The notes: generated by a model from the sequence alone, not told the origin. A stretch of DNA of 64,000 nt from Polyangiaceae bacterium (GCA_020633235.1 JACKEA010000001.1:1612001-1676000), one strand, 5' to 3'; shown: positions 8,720 through 15,775, counted from the stretch's first letter. A program made the numbers and translations.

Positions 8720-8749
8720 GCCTCGCGGCCGCCGTGTATGCTCCTGCAA

Positions 8750-9496
8750 ATGGGACTTCGAGCGAGCGGGATTTTCGCGGTTTTGGCGCTGGCGACGCTG
8801 CTCTTGGGGGCGTGCACGGACGACGAGGCCGCCGATGGGACGGGGGGAGGGAGCGGCGCGGGGGGCGCGGCGGGAGCTTCGAGCGGCGGTAGCGGCGGCG
8901 CGACGGGGGGTGCTTCGGGATCCGGGGGCGCGACAGGGGGAGCCAGTGGCAGTGGGGGCGCTAGCGGTGGCGCCAGCGGGAGCAGCGGCAGCGCGGGCGC
9001 GACAAGTAACGACGCAGGCAGCGACGCCGCGACGGACGCGATGATGGATGGCGGCGCGCCGGTGTGGCCCGACGTGCTGTTCACCGGCGTCTGGTACGTC
9101 GGTTGGTCTGGCGGGCTCGACCACTATTCTTGGATGAAGCTCACGGAGACCGGCCCAGGCCAAGCCAACGGGCAGTGGGCGGCCCTCGATGCCGTGTGCG
9201 GATCGTGCACGGGCTACTTCCCCTGCGAAGGCGACCAAGGGCTCTTCATCGCTTCGAAGCAAGCGCCGATGACCCTCACGCTGCAGTATCCCCTGGCGTG
9301 TGCGGGAGACTCGGGGGCGCCGGACAGCGAGGTATGGACCATCAAGAGCTTTGGTCCGCCGCCGTCGTTCCCGGCAGGAGCGTTGCTCACGGCGTCGGTG
9401 CAGGTGGGCAGCAATCCGACGCAGGTCGTCAACGCGTATCTGTATCCGGCGTCGCAGTGCAATCCCGCGTTCAAGAGCTGCACGAACCCGTTCTGA
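8750..9496 (+). CDS. Gly/Ala/Ser-rich linker lipoprotein
   Basis: 248 aa. The start is set at ATG 8750 because it directly opens a signal peptide (MGLRASGIFAVLALATLLLGAC) with a LLLGAC lipobox; an ATG 12 bases upstream is also possible. About 60 residues of Gly/Ala/Ser-rich low complexity (GGSGGATGGASGSGG type) follow, then a ~145-residue domain with aromatic residues (GVWYVGWSGGLDHYSW) and five scattered Cys, ending FKSCTNPF. This architecture, lipobox plus flexible linker plus small domain, recurs in the window and is common in Polyangiales. I do not recognise the terminal domain. Confidence 0.8.
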   Translation: MGLRASGIFAVLALATLLLGACTDDEAADGTGGGSGAGGAAGASSGGSGGATGGASGSGGATGGASGSGGASGGASGSSGSAGATSNDAGSDAATDAMMDGGAPVWPDVLFTGVWYVGWSGGLDHYSWMKLTETGPGQANGQWAALDAVCGSCTGYFPCEGDQGLFIASKQAPMTLTLQYPLACAGDSGAPDSEVWTIKSFGPPPSFPAGALLTASVQVGSNPTQVVNAYLYPASQCNPAFKSCTNPF

Positions 9497-9518
9497 GGGG
9501 CGCGCTCTACGATTGAGG

Positions 9519-9643
9519 GCACGGACCGGCGCGGGCAAAGGCACGGGCAAGGGCACGGGCGCGGGCGCATGCGCACGGGCGAGGGCATGGGCATGGGCGA
9601 GCGCACGGACGAAGGCGGGACCACGGGCGAGCGCATGGGCGCG
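9519..9643. repeat. GGGCRN-type hexamer array 1
   Basis: Degenerate 6-bp repeats (gggcac, gggcaa, gggcga, gggcat) fill the 312-bp gap after the lipoprotein gene and lead into leader unit 1. Long open frames in this array are by-products of a 6-bp period without stops. No promoter could be placed. Confidence 0.85.
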
Positions 9644-9691
9644 GGCAAGGAGAGGATCGGCGGAGCTTGGTCGGCGCTGCGACGGCGGGGA

Positions 9692-9729
9692 GCAGGCGCG
9701 TGCCAGCTGGCGCTGGCACTGGCGCCTGC
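9692..9729 (+). promoter_or_regulatory. Long leader hairpin, unit 1
   Basis: GCAGGCGC + GTGCCAGC pair with GCTGGCAC + GCGCCTGC around a tggc loop, with a 2-base tg bulge: a 16-bp stem. It is identical in units 2 (10015-10052) and 3 (10337-10374) even though the surrounding sequence has drifted, which suggests the structure matters. Confidence 0.7.
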
Positions 9730-9776
9730 AGAGCGGGGAGAGAGGGAGAAGAAGCGGCGAAGGGCGGCGAGAGCTC

Positions 9777-9804
9777 GAGCTCCTTTCTGGAGTGAAAGGA
9801 GCTC
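9777..9804 (+). promoter_or_regulatory. Hairpin masking ribosome site, unit 1
   Basis: GAGCTCCTTT pairs perfectly with AAAGGAGCTC around an 8-nt loop (ctggagtg). The 3' arm contains the Shine-Dalgarno AAAGGAG for ATG 9809. Folded RNA would hide the ribosome site. Confidence 0.7.
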
Positions 9805-9808
9805 TCGC

Positions 9809-10117
9809 ATGACGCAATTCGATTCAACCTGCTCAGGACTTCCGCATCATCGACTCAAGGGAAGCGCACGGGCGAGCGCACGGGCACGGGCAAGGGCACG
9901 GGCAAGGGCAAGGGCATGGGCGAGGGCACGGGCACGGGCGCGGGCGAGCACATGGGCGAGGGCAAGGAGAGGATGCGGCGGAGCTTGGTCGGTGCTGCTG
10001 CGACGGCGGGGGGAGCAGGCGCGTGCCAGCTGGCGCTGGCACTGGCGCCTGCAGAGCGGGAGAGAGGGAGAAGAAGCGGCGAGGGGCGGCGAGAGCTCGA
10101 GCTCCTTTCTGGAGTGA
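9809..10117 (+). CDS. Decoy ORF 1 (start of four-helix-bundle gene fused to Arg/Ala repeat)
   Basis: 102 codons. The first 16 residues (MTQFDSTCSGLPHHRL) equal those of the four-helix-bundle protein at 10453 apart from Arg8 to Cys. An extra A then shifts the frame into the hexamer array, which encodes an Ala/Arg-rich tract (SARASARARARARA...). It ends ...SSSSFLE with its TGA (10115-10117) inside the loop of the unit 2 ribosome-site hairpin, 13 bases before ATG 10131. It may be untranslated, but ribosome site, start and length match decoy ORF 2 exactly. No function is claimed. Confidence 0.35.
   Translation: MTQFDSTCSGLPHHRLKGSARASARARARARARARAWARARARARASTWARARRGCGGAWSVLLRRRGEQARASWRWHWRLQSGREGEEAARGGESSSSFLE
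9872..9960. repeat. GGGCRN-type hexamer array 2
   Basis: Hexamers gggcaa, gggcac, gggcga and gggcat between units 1 and 2. The array begins exactly where the coding sequence gcgcacgg of the four-helix-bundle gene stops matching, so the repeat may have grown from that sequence. Confidence 0.85.
10015..10052 (+). promoter_or_regulatory. Long leader hairpin, unit 2
   Basis: Same 16-bp stem with tggc loop and tg bulge as in unit 1, with no change in 38 bases. Confidence 0.7.
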
Positions 10118-10126
10118 AAGGAGCTC
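10099..10126 (+). promoter_or_regulatory. Hairpin masking ribosome site, unit 2
   Basis: Same 10-bp stem and 8-nt loop. Here the loop also holds the TGA of decoy ORF 1 (gagTGAaagg), so a ribosome finishing decoy ORF 1 would melt this stem and free AAAGGAG for ATG 10131. Confidence 0.68.
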
Positions 10127-10130
10127 TCGC

Positions 10131-10439
10131 ATGACCCAATTCGATTCAACCTGCTCAGGACTTCCGCATCATCGACTCAAGGGAAGCGCACGGGCGAGCG
10201 CACGGACGAAGGCGGGACCACGGGCGAGCGCACGGGCAAGGTTGGGCGCACGGACGAAGGCGGGCGCACGGGCGAGCGCATGGGCGAGGGCAAGGAGAGG
10301 ATCGGCGGAGCTTGGCCGGCGCTGCGATGGTGGGGAGCAGGCGCGTGCCAGCTGGCGCTGGCACTGGCGCCTGCAGAGTGGGGAGAGAGGGAGAAGAAGC
10401 GGCGAAGGGCGGCGAGGCTCGAGCTCCTTTCTGGAGTGA
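10131..10439 (+). CDS. Decoy ORF 2 (start of four-helix-bundle gene fused to Arg/Ala repeat)
   Basis: 102 codons, the same length as decoy ORF 1. It begins with the same 16 residues, shifts frame by the same extra A, reads an Arg/Ala/Lys repeat (SARASARTKAGPRASA...) and ends GSSSFLE, with TGA (10437-10439) in the loop of the unit 3 hairpin, 13 bases before the true gene's ATG at 10453. Whether it is translated is unknown. Its plausible role is translational coupling or a leader peptide. Confidence 0.35.
   Translation: MTQFDSTCSGLPHHRLKGSARASARTKAGPRASARARLGARTKAGARASAWARARRGSAELGRRCDGGEQARASWRWHWRLQSGERGRRSGEGRRGSSSFLE
10194..10288. repeat. GGGCRN-type hexamer array 3
   Basis: Hexamer repeats with a longer internal echo: acggacgaaggcggg occurs twice here, and the form acggacgaaggcgggacca is shared with array 1. 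Arrays 1 and 3 are thus related beyond the 6-bp period. Confidence 0.82.
10337..10374 (+). promoter_or_regulatory. Long leader hairpin, unit 3
   Basis: Unchanged 16-bp stem, 116 bases before the start codon at 10453, the same distance as in unit 2 (117 in unit 1). Confidence 0.7.
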
Positions 10440-10448
10440 AAGGAGCTC
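10421..10448 (+). promoter_or_regulatory. Hairpin masking ribosome site of four-helix-bundle gene
   Basis: GAGCTCCTTT / AAAGGAGCTC stem with loop ctggagtg. It masks the AAAGGAG of ATG 10453, and the TGA of decoy ORF 2 lies across the loop and 3' arm. Confidence 0.68.
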
Positions 10449-10452
10449 TCGC

Positions 10453-10809
10453 ATGACCCAATTCGATTCAACCCGCTCAGGACTTCCGCATCATCGACTC
10501 AGGGAAGCGCACGGCGTGGCGGTGGACCTGCTGGACGCCGTGCGCGCGGCAAACATCCGCGACCGAAAGCTGAGAGATGAAGCGCTGCGGGCAGCGAAGT
10601 CCACGTGCCTGAACGTGGCCGAAGGCGCCAGGCGCTTCACGCGGGCAGACAAGGCGCGGGCGTACACCGTTGCCCGAGGCGAGATGGTGGAAGCGGTCGC
10701 CGCGGTGGAGATTGCGGCGCGCGTCGGGGAAGCGCGGGCCGAGGGCGTGGCGCCCGTCGTGAAGCTGGGCAATCTGCTGTACGCCATGCTCACCAAGCTC
10801 ATCGTGTGA
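10453..10809 (+). CDS. Four-helix-bundle protein (23S rRNA-intervening-sequence family)
   Basis: 118 aa, typical length for this family. After MTQFDSTRSGLPHHRL come four amphipathic helices: REAHGVAVDLLDAVRAA, KLRDEALRAAKSTCLNVAEGARR (the conserved S.x.N.AEG.R core), ADKARAYTVARGEMVEAVAAVEIAARVGEA and VAPVVKLGNLLYAMLTKLIV. Relatives are encoded in 23S rRNA intervening sequences and free-standing in many genomes, and the accessory Avd protein of diversity-generating retroelements is a distant structural relative; no reverse transcriptase is nearby. The start is ATG 10453 because it matches the two upstream module copies and has AAAGGAG 8 bases before it. The biochemical role of free-standing members is unknown. 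Confidence 0.9.
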   Translation: MTQFDSTRSGLPHHRLREAHGVAVDLLDAVRAANIRDRKLRDEALRAAKSTCLNVAEGARRFTRADKARAYTVARGEMVEAVAAVEIAARVGEARAEGVAPVVKLGNLLYAMLTKLIV

Positions 10810-10855
10810 GGTCGTCCGGCCAAGGCTGATCGTGGAAGCGAGCTTGTTTGGGGGG

Positions 10856-11120
10856 CGAACGGGCAAAGGCACGGGCACGGGCGAACGCATGGGCAAAGGC
10901 ACGGGCATGGACACGGACGTGCATGGGCACGGGCACGGGCGAGCGCATGGGCACGGGCACGGACCAGCTCGGGCACGGGCAAGCTCACGGGCACGGGCGA
11001 GGGGCACGGGCACGGGCGAGCGCTCGGGCACGGGCACGGACCAGCTCGGGCACGGGCAAGCTCACGGGCACGGGCGAGCGCATGGGCACGGGCGCGCACG
11101 GGCAAGCTCGGGCGCAGGGT
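10856..11120. repeat. GGGCRN-type hexamer array 4, downstream of four-helix-bundle gene
   Basis: About 265 bp of gggcac / gggcga / gggcaa / gggcat hexamers filling most of the 367-bp gap to 11177, including a longer internal duplication (acgggcacggaccagctcgg occurs twice). Open frames here on both strands are repeat artefacts; I see no gene. Confidence 0.88.
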
Positions 11121-11138
11121 GATGGGCGGGAAGGGGTG

Positions 11139-11158
11139 TTACCGCGGCGGACCGACAA
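11139..11158. repeat. Dispersed intergenic motif, copy c
   Basis: TTACCGCGGCGGACCGACAA, 18 bases past the stop of the (-) strand dehydrogenase gene. Confidence 0.5.
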
Positions 11159-11176
11159 GCCCATGGACCGGGAGGG

Positions 11177-12124
11177 TTAGATCTGGTTCAGGGGGTTGTT
11201 CGGGAGTTGGCCGGAGAGGACGCGGAGGATGTCTTCGGCGAGGGCGCGGGCCATGGCGGCGCGGGTGGGTTCGGTGGCGCTGGCGGCGTGAGGGGTGAGG
11301 AGCACGCGATCGAGGCGGCGAAGGCGGTCGTCGATGTCGGGCTCCCGCTCGAAGACGTCGAGGGCGGCGGCCGCGAGGTGACCGCTCTCGAGGGCGCTGG
11401 CGAGAGCGGCTTCGTCGACCACGGGGCCGCGAGCGGTGTTCACCAGGATCGCGCTCGGCTTCATGCGCGCGAGGGCGGCGGCGTCGATGAGATGCCGCGT
11501 GGCGCCGGTGAGCGGAACGTGGAGCGAGACGAAGTCGCTTTCCGAGAGCAGCTCGGCGAGAGGAACGTGACGCGCGCGGAGCTCGTTCTCGCGAGCGGCG
11601 TCGGCGCGGTGGCGCTGAGCGTAGAGCACGCGCATGTCGAAGCCGCGAGCGCGGCGAGCCACGGCCTGGCCAATGCGTCCGAGGCCGACGATGCCCAAGG
11701 TCTGGCCGGCGACGGGCGCGCCGAGGAGCAGGCCCAGACGAAAGCCCTGGAACCGACCGCTGCGCACGACGGTGTCGCCTTCCACGATGCGGCGCGCGGC
11801 CGCGAGCATCAGGGCCCAAGCGAAGTCCGCGCTGGCTTCGGTGAGCACGTTGGGCGTGTTCACCACCCAAATGCCCCGCGCGGTGGCGGCGGCGACGTCC
11901 ACGTTGTCGAAGCCGACGGCGCAGTTGGCGACGATGCGGAGGGAAGGGCCGGCGGCGAGGATCGCGTCCGTGATGGGATCCGTGAGCATGCACAGGAGCG
12001 CGTCGGCGTCGGCCAGGGCGGGAGCGAGCGGAGCGCCGGGCTCGAGCACCCGCACGGCGTGATCGCGCTCGAGCAGCGCGATGGCGTCGCCCGGAAGGGG
12101 GCTCGTGACGACGACGCGGCTCAC
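11177..12124 (-). CDS. D-isomer-specific 2-hydroxyacid dehydrogenase
   Basis: 315 aa NAD(P)-dependent oxidoreductase of the glyoxylate/hydroxypyruvate reductase type. The catalytic-domain segments flank a Rossmann fold with GLGRIGQAVARR. The catalytic triad is visible: Arg in VNTARGPVVDE, Glu in FEREPDID and His in LLTPHAASAT. NCAVGFDNVDVAAA is the usual substrate-loop region. The GTG start at 12124 overlaps the TGA of the M16-like gene before it (GTGA). The substrate (glyoxylate, hydroxypyruvate or another 2-keto acid) cannot be read from sequence. Confidence 0.92.
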   Translation of the reverse strand: MSRVVVTSPLPGDAIALLERDHAVRVLEPGAPLAPALADADALLCMLTDPITDAILAAGPSLRIVANCAVGFDNVDVAAATARGIWVVNTPNVLTEASADFAWALMLAAARRIVEGDTVVRSGRFQGFRLGLLLGAPVAGQTLGIVGLGRIGQAVARRARGFDMRVLYAQRHRADAARENELRARHVPLAELLSESDFVSLHVPLTGATRHLIDAAALARMKPSAILVNTARGPVVDEAALASALESGHLAAAALDVFEREPDIDDRLRRLDRVLLTPHAASATEPTRAAMARALAEDILRVLSGQLPNNPLNQI

Positions 12125-13446
12125 GGAGCCTTCCTGCGCGTCGGGTCGAAGGGCAGCTTGCGCTCGACCACGAAGTCTCGAGCGGGATCCACGATCCACA
12201 CCGGAGCGATGGCCGTGAGCGACTCGGGGTTCGCGTCGCCGGTGACGGTGACGACCAGCGCGTTCTTGCGCGCGAGCTGCTTCGCGGCGGCCAGGACGGC
12301 CTTGGGCTCCACGTCGCGGCGCGCACGCCGGCGCGCGTCGAAGGCGTCGGCATCGAGGCCGAGCACGGCATCGTGCTCGAGCACGGCTGCGGCTCCGGCA
12401 ATGCTCGGCAAGTCCACGAGCGGCGCGTCGGCCACTCGCCGCGCGGTCACGTCGATGGCGTCGCTGTCCGCTTGCGTCGCGCCGCCCAGCGCGTCGAGCA
12501 AGCTCTGCACCGCGGCCGTCGCGTCGTCTGCGTCGCGCTCGAGGCCCATCAACGCGGGCCCCGTCGGGTGCTCCTCGGAGAACCAGCGCGTGCCGGCCGG
12601 GGCGCGATCGCTCGCGAGCGCGAGCGCCACGTCGTGCGCCGCATCGCCCGGGGCCAAGGTGCCCACCTGCACCCGGGGCGTCCCGGCCGCTTGGACCACC
12701 ACGATACGGAGCCCCGGCTCCGGCAATGGCGTCGGCGGCGCGGACGGCATCGTCGCACTGTAACGCCCGGTCGGCTGCGTCACGTCGCCCACGCTCACGA
12801 GCTCCACGCCCTTCTGGCGGCGCAGGAAGGCGAGCACGCTCTGGGCCGTGATCTTCTCGATGGCGCTCCGCGGCGCATGCGGGTGGCCGTAGGGATGCCG
12901 CCCGGTGGGCAGCAGGAAGAGCTCGCGGGCGAGGGCCTCGCGGCCGAGATCCCGCGGCGCGGCGAGGGCGCGCTTTCGCGCCTGTTCCAGCGCGGCCAGC
13001 GGCGGCGCTTTGAGGGCAGCGCCGAGAGTCTGCTCGACCTTCGCGAAGTCTGCCGAGTGGTGCGCCACCTCGAGCACGATGGCATCGGCGTCTACGCTCA
13101 CGCGCGCTTGGAAGTGCTTCTCGACGGCGAGGGCCATGAGCTGTGCGGCGACCTCCGCGGCACCGAGATCCGCGCCGTCGTCCCCGCTGCCGCCGTGGAT
13201 CACGAGGGCGGTCACCGCCAGGGGCAGCTCCGAGCGGGGCAGCCGGCGCACGCCGTCTTCGAGCACCACGCCGGGGAGCGCAGTGAGCGGCGTGATGCCG
13301 GCGGGGGGCGTGTCGTCCCGCGGAGCGGGCGCCGCGCTGGGCACCACGAAGGGCGGCTTCGCGGTCGGCGGCGGAGGGGCGGCGGCCCGCGGCGGAGGCG
13401 CCGGGGTGCAGCCGGCCACGAGCAGCGCGACGACCCAAGCTCTCAC
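12121..13446 (-). CDS. M16-peptidase-like lipoprotein, no zinc motif
   Basis: 441 aa. GTG start at 13446, signal peptide with lipobox (VVALLVAGC), then a Pro/Ala-rich linker. The body resembles the alpha/beta halves of M16 (insulinase/processing peptidase) proteins: ELFLLPTGRHPYGHPHAPRSAIEKIT, and VELVSVGDVTQPTG, as in the second M16 half. No HxxEH zinc site is present, so it is probably a non-catalytic partner subunit. It overlaps the genes on both sides by 4 bases, and the upstream neighbour is a second, shorter M16-like protein, suggesting a heterodimer. The M16 assignment rests on pattern and is moderate. Confidence 0.65.
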   Translation of the reverse strand: MRAWVVALLVAGCTPAPPPRAAAPPPPTAKPPFVVPSAAPAPRDDTPPAGITPLTALPGVVLEDGVRRLPRSELPLAVTALVIHGGSGDDGADLGAAEVAAQLMALAVEKHFQARVSVDADAIVLEVAHHSADFAKVEQTLGAALKAPPLAALEQARKRALAAPRDLGREALARELFLLPTGRHPYGHPHAPRSAIEKITAQSVLAFLRRQKGVELVSVGDVTQPTGRYSATMPSAPPTPLPEPGLRIVVVQAAGTPRVQVGTLAPGDAAHDVALALASDRAPAGTRWFSEEHPTGPALMGLERDADDATAAVQSLLDALGGATQADSDAIDVTARRVADAPLVDLPSIAGAAAVLEHDAVLGLDADAFDARRRARRDVEPKAVLAAAKQLARKNALVVTVTGDANPESLTAIAPVWIVDPARDFVVERKLPFDPTRRKAP

Positions 13447-14192
13447 GGCGCGAGCACTCCGCGCACGGCCCGCACGGCGTCCAGATCGCGGACGTGGCTC
13501 AAGAGCGCGCGGGCGTCGTGCTGCTCGTGCTCCGCGAGGCCGAGGCGCGCGGCGCGCTCGGCGTTGTCGGACAAGAGCAGGAGCCAGCGCAGCGCCGCGC
13601 GGGATCGCGCCCGCGCGATGTCCTGCTCCGACGCGGCGTCCACGCGCTTGAAGCCTCGCGCGAGCTCCGCCTTCGCTACCGGGCGATCCAAACCGAAGCG
13701 CCCAGCGCCGTGGATCACTCTCGCGCCGACCACTTCCGCGAGGATCTCGAGGGCGACGTCCTGGGCCGCCGTCGCGCTGCCGGTCCAGCTCGGCCCCGCC
13801 AGCGCTTCCGTCGCCACGGCGCTTGGGGCCTTGGCGTCCTCGTACGCCCGCCGCAGCTGCTCTGCGGCGTCGTCCGCGTCCACGGCCCCCACCAGCGACA
13901 GCACCGCCGCCCGCGGCGCCATCTTCCGGGCGGCCCACACCGCCGTGGCGAGCTCCCCGCTCGGAAGCTCCACGCAGCGCGCGCCGGCGGTGAGGCGAAA
14001 GCGCCCGCCGCGCGCCCGCACCACGCGCGCCACCTTCTGCGGCGGCTCGTTCGAAACCCCCGTCGCGCACAGCGCCAGCGCGGGCGCGGTGGCCCGCGCG
14101 TCGATCACGCCGCGGCGGCCTTCGCCGAGATCGACGCGTTGTATCGAGAGTGCCACGGTAGAAAGACTCGCGAGCAGCACCAGGGAAAGCAC
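13443..14192 (-). CDS. Exported protein, degenerate M16-like
   Basis: 249 aa with a GTG start at 14192 and a signal peptide (MLSLVLLASLSTVALS). The segment AAVLSLVGAVDADDAAEQLRRAYEDA resembles the core of the M16 substrate-binding half, and WTGSATAAQDVALEILAEVVGARV matches the following helical segment of the family. There is no HxxEH motif. It is translationally coupled (GTGA) to the M16-like lipoprotein. A non-catalytic periplasmic M16 partner is the best guess; otherwise unknown. Confidence 0.55.
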   Translation of the reverse strand: MLSLVLLASLSTVALSIQRVDLGEGRRGVIDARATAPALALCATGVSNEPPQKVARVVRARGGRFRLTAGARCVELPSGELATAVWAARKMAPRAAVLSLVGAVDADDAAEQLRRAYEDAKAPSAVATEALAGPSWTGSATAAQDVALEILAEVVGARVIHGAGRFGLDRPVAKAELARGFKRVDAASEQDIARARSRAALRWLLLLSDNAERAARLGLAEHEQHDARALLSHVRDLDAVRAVRGVLAP

Positions 14193-14236
14193 GGCTCGCG
14201 CTTACCACGGACCCCGCGTCGGTGTAACGTGCGCCC

Positions 14237-15775
14237 GTGCACGGTGTCGTCGCTGCCGGTGATCCACAAACCGCTGCCGCGGGAGCAGAGCTCTTCGCCG
14301 CCGGCGGCAACGCGATGGACGCCATCGTCGCGGCGGCCTTTGCTGCCTTCGTGTGCGAGCTGCCGCTGTGCAGCCCGCTCGGGGGAGGCGTCATGGTCGT
14401 GCAACCCGAAACCGGCGCGGCGCACGCTCTCGACATGTTCGGGCGTACGCCGGGCCTGGGCGGCGCGCGGCCCACGGTGCTCGACTTCGACCACGTGGAG
14501 GTCGACTTCGGCGCCACGACGCAGGTGTTTCACGTCGGGCGTGGCAGCGCCGCGGTGCCGCTGGCGCTCCCAGGCCTTTTGCAGGCGCATCAGCGCTGGG
14601 GCAGCCTGCCGCTCAGCGACGTGGTGGCTCCCGCCGTGGTCCTTGGCCGCGACGGCTACCAGCTCGGCGCCGGCGTGGCCTTCGCGTTCCGCCTGCTCTC
14701 GCCGATCATCGAGCGCACCGCCGAGAGCCGCATGCTGTTCTCCGATGGTGATCGCATCGCGAGCACGGGCGCGCAGCTCGACAATCGCGATCTCGCTCGG
14801 AGCCTCTCGGACATCTGCGAACGTCCGGAGCGCGTGCGCGATCTGATGCAAGCCTTCGCCGCGGAGTGCGGCCCCGCCGCGGGGGGCCTCGTCACCGAGC
14901 GCGACGTGACGGAAGCCACAGTCAACGACGCCGTGCCGCTCTGCGTGGAGCTCGGCGACTGGCACCTGGCCACGATGCCCGGACCTTCCACCGGCGGCGT
15001 GTTGGTGGCCCTCGGTCTGCGCCTGCTCGGCGGAGTGGGAAAGCTCCCGTTTGGATCCGCGGAGCACGTGCTCGCCCTGACCGACGTGCAGCGCACGCTG
15101 CTCTCGGTGCGGGACGACAGCTTCGACGAGGAATGCCGCGACGCCGCTTTCGTGCGCGAGCTGCTGTCCGACGCTAAGGTCGCCGAGCTTCGCACCCGCG
15201 CCGCCGCGCTCCACCCGGACAGCCCCCTGGGCTCCACCACGCATCTCTCGGCCTTGGATGAGCACGGCATGGCGGTGAGCCTCACCCTCACCAACGGGGA
15301 GGGCTCGGGTCACGTGCTGTCGGGCACCGGCATGGTCATCAACAACCTGCTCGGAGAAGAGGACATCCACCCCCGCGGCTTCCATCGCGACCCGCCGGGC
15401 AAGGCGCTGTCCACCATGATGGCGCCCACGGTGCTCACCCGCGGCGAGGACCGCATCGTGCTCGGTAGCGGGGGCTCCAATCGCCTGCGCAACGCCATCA
15501 CCCAGGTCGTCTCCGCGCTCATCGAGCATGGCGTCACGCCGGAAGTCGCCGTCACCGCGCCTCGGCTACACGTTCAGGGCACCACCTTGACACTGGAGAC
15601 GCGAGGCCTCGCCGCCGAGGCCGAAGCGGCGCTCCAGAGTGCCTTCGGCGGCCATGTCGCCGCCTTCGCCGAGCCCAACATGTTCTTTGGTGGCGTGCAC
15701 TTGGCGCTCCGTCGGCGCGGCGCCTTCGGCGGGGCAGGAGACGCGCGTCGGGGCGGCTCCGTCCGGGTCGTCTGA
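14237..15775 (+). CDS. Gamma-glutamyltransferase-family protein
   Basis: 512 aa Ntn-hydrolase. Landmarks: HGVVAAGDPQTAAAGAELFAAGGNAMDAIVAAAF (the family's opening), LCSPLGGGVMVV, and the autocleavage/catalytic Thr in GSTTHLSALDEHGMAVSLT, followed by FGGVHLA near the C-terminus. No signal peptide is apparent: the protein begins directly at the conserved HG..A.G motif, unlike E. coli Ggt, so it may be cytoplasmic. It hydrolyses or transfers gamma-glutamyl groups such as from glutathione, or is a cephalosporin-acylase-like relative; substrate unknown. GTG start at 14237, divergent from the M16-like operon. Confidence 0.88.
   Translation: MHGVVAAGDPQTAAAGAELFAAGGNAMDAIVAAAFAAFVCELPLCSPLGGGVMVVQPETGAAHALDMFGRTPGLGGARPTVLDFDHVEVDFGATTQVFHVGRGSAAVPLALPGLLQAHQRWGSLPLSDVVAPAVVLGRDGYQLGAGVAFAFRLLSPIIERTAESRMLFSDGDRIASTGAQLDNRDLARSLSDICERPERVRDLMQAFAAECGPAAGGLVTERDVTEATVNDAVPLCVELGDWHLATMPGPSTGGVLVALGLRLLGGVGKLPFGSAEHVLALTDVQRTLLSVRDDSFDEECRDAAFVRELLSDAKVAELRTRAAALHPDSPLGSTTHLSALDEHGMAVSLTLTNGEGSGHVLSGTGMVINNLLGEEDIHPRGFHRDPPGKALSTMMAPTVLTRGEDRIVLGSGGSNRLRNAITQVVSALIEHGVTPEVAVTAPRLHVQGTTLTLETRGLAAEAEAALQSAFGGHVAAFAEPNMFFGGVHLALRRRGAFGGAGDARRGGSVRVV

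Larger units (their letters stand above)
8226..8749. other. Intergenic region between divergent nrdJ and lipoprotein genes
   Basis: 524 bp without a convincing gene. It contains a hairpin (GGCGGG/CCCGCC arms, 8426-8444), a tight palindrome at 8528-8545, an extended dyad at 8621-8664, a DnaA-box-like TTGATCCACAA near 8672, and one copy of the dispersed 20-bp motif at 8704-8719. Promoters for both flanking genes must lie here, but I cannot place -35/-10 hexamers with confidence. Confidence 0.7.
9644..9871 (+). repeat. Tandem leader/start module, unit 1
   Basis: A ~228-bp conserved block: a purine-rich entry (ggcaaggagagga), a strong long hairpin (9692-9729), a purine-rich linker, a hairpin covering the ribosome site (9777-9804), ATG at 9809, and the first ~20 codons of the four-helix-bundle gene. 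It then runs into hexamer repeats. The same block recurs at 9961-10193 and 10289-10514, with start codons exactly 322 bp apart each time (9809, 10131, 10453). Confidence 0.88.
9961..10193 (+). repeat. Tandem leader/start module, unit 2
   Basis: Second copy of the leader block. It differs from unit 1 by scattered substitutions and small indels (for example gatgcgg for gatcgg, gtgctgctgcg for gcgctgcg). The two hairpins, ribosome site, ATG and first 20 codons are kept. Confidence 0.88.
10289..10514 (+). repeat. Tandem leader/start module, unit 3 (attached to intact gene)
   Basis: Third copy. It lacks the extra A seen in units 1 and 2 (ctcagggaag versus ctcaagggaag), so the frame continues into the full four-helix-bundle protein. 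This is presumably the parent copy. Confidence 0.88.

Noticed and set aside
10289..10809. Diversity-generating retroelement accessory (Avd) system
   Set aside because: The four-helix-bundle protein is distantly related to Avd, but no reverse transcriptase, variable gene or template repeat was found.
9519..11120. CRISPR-like array
   Set aside because: The units are 6-bp degenerate repeats or 322-bp modules with coding starts. There are no unique spacers of constant length and no cas genes.
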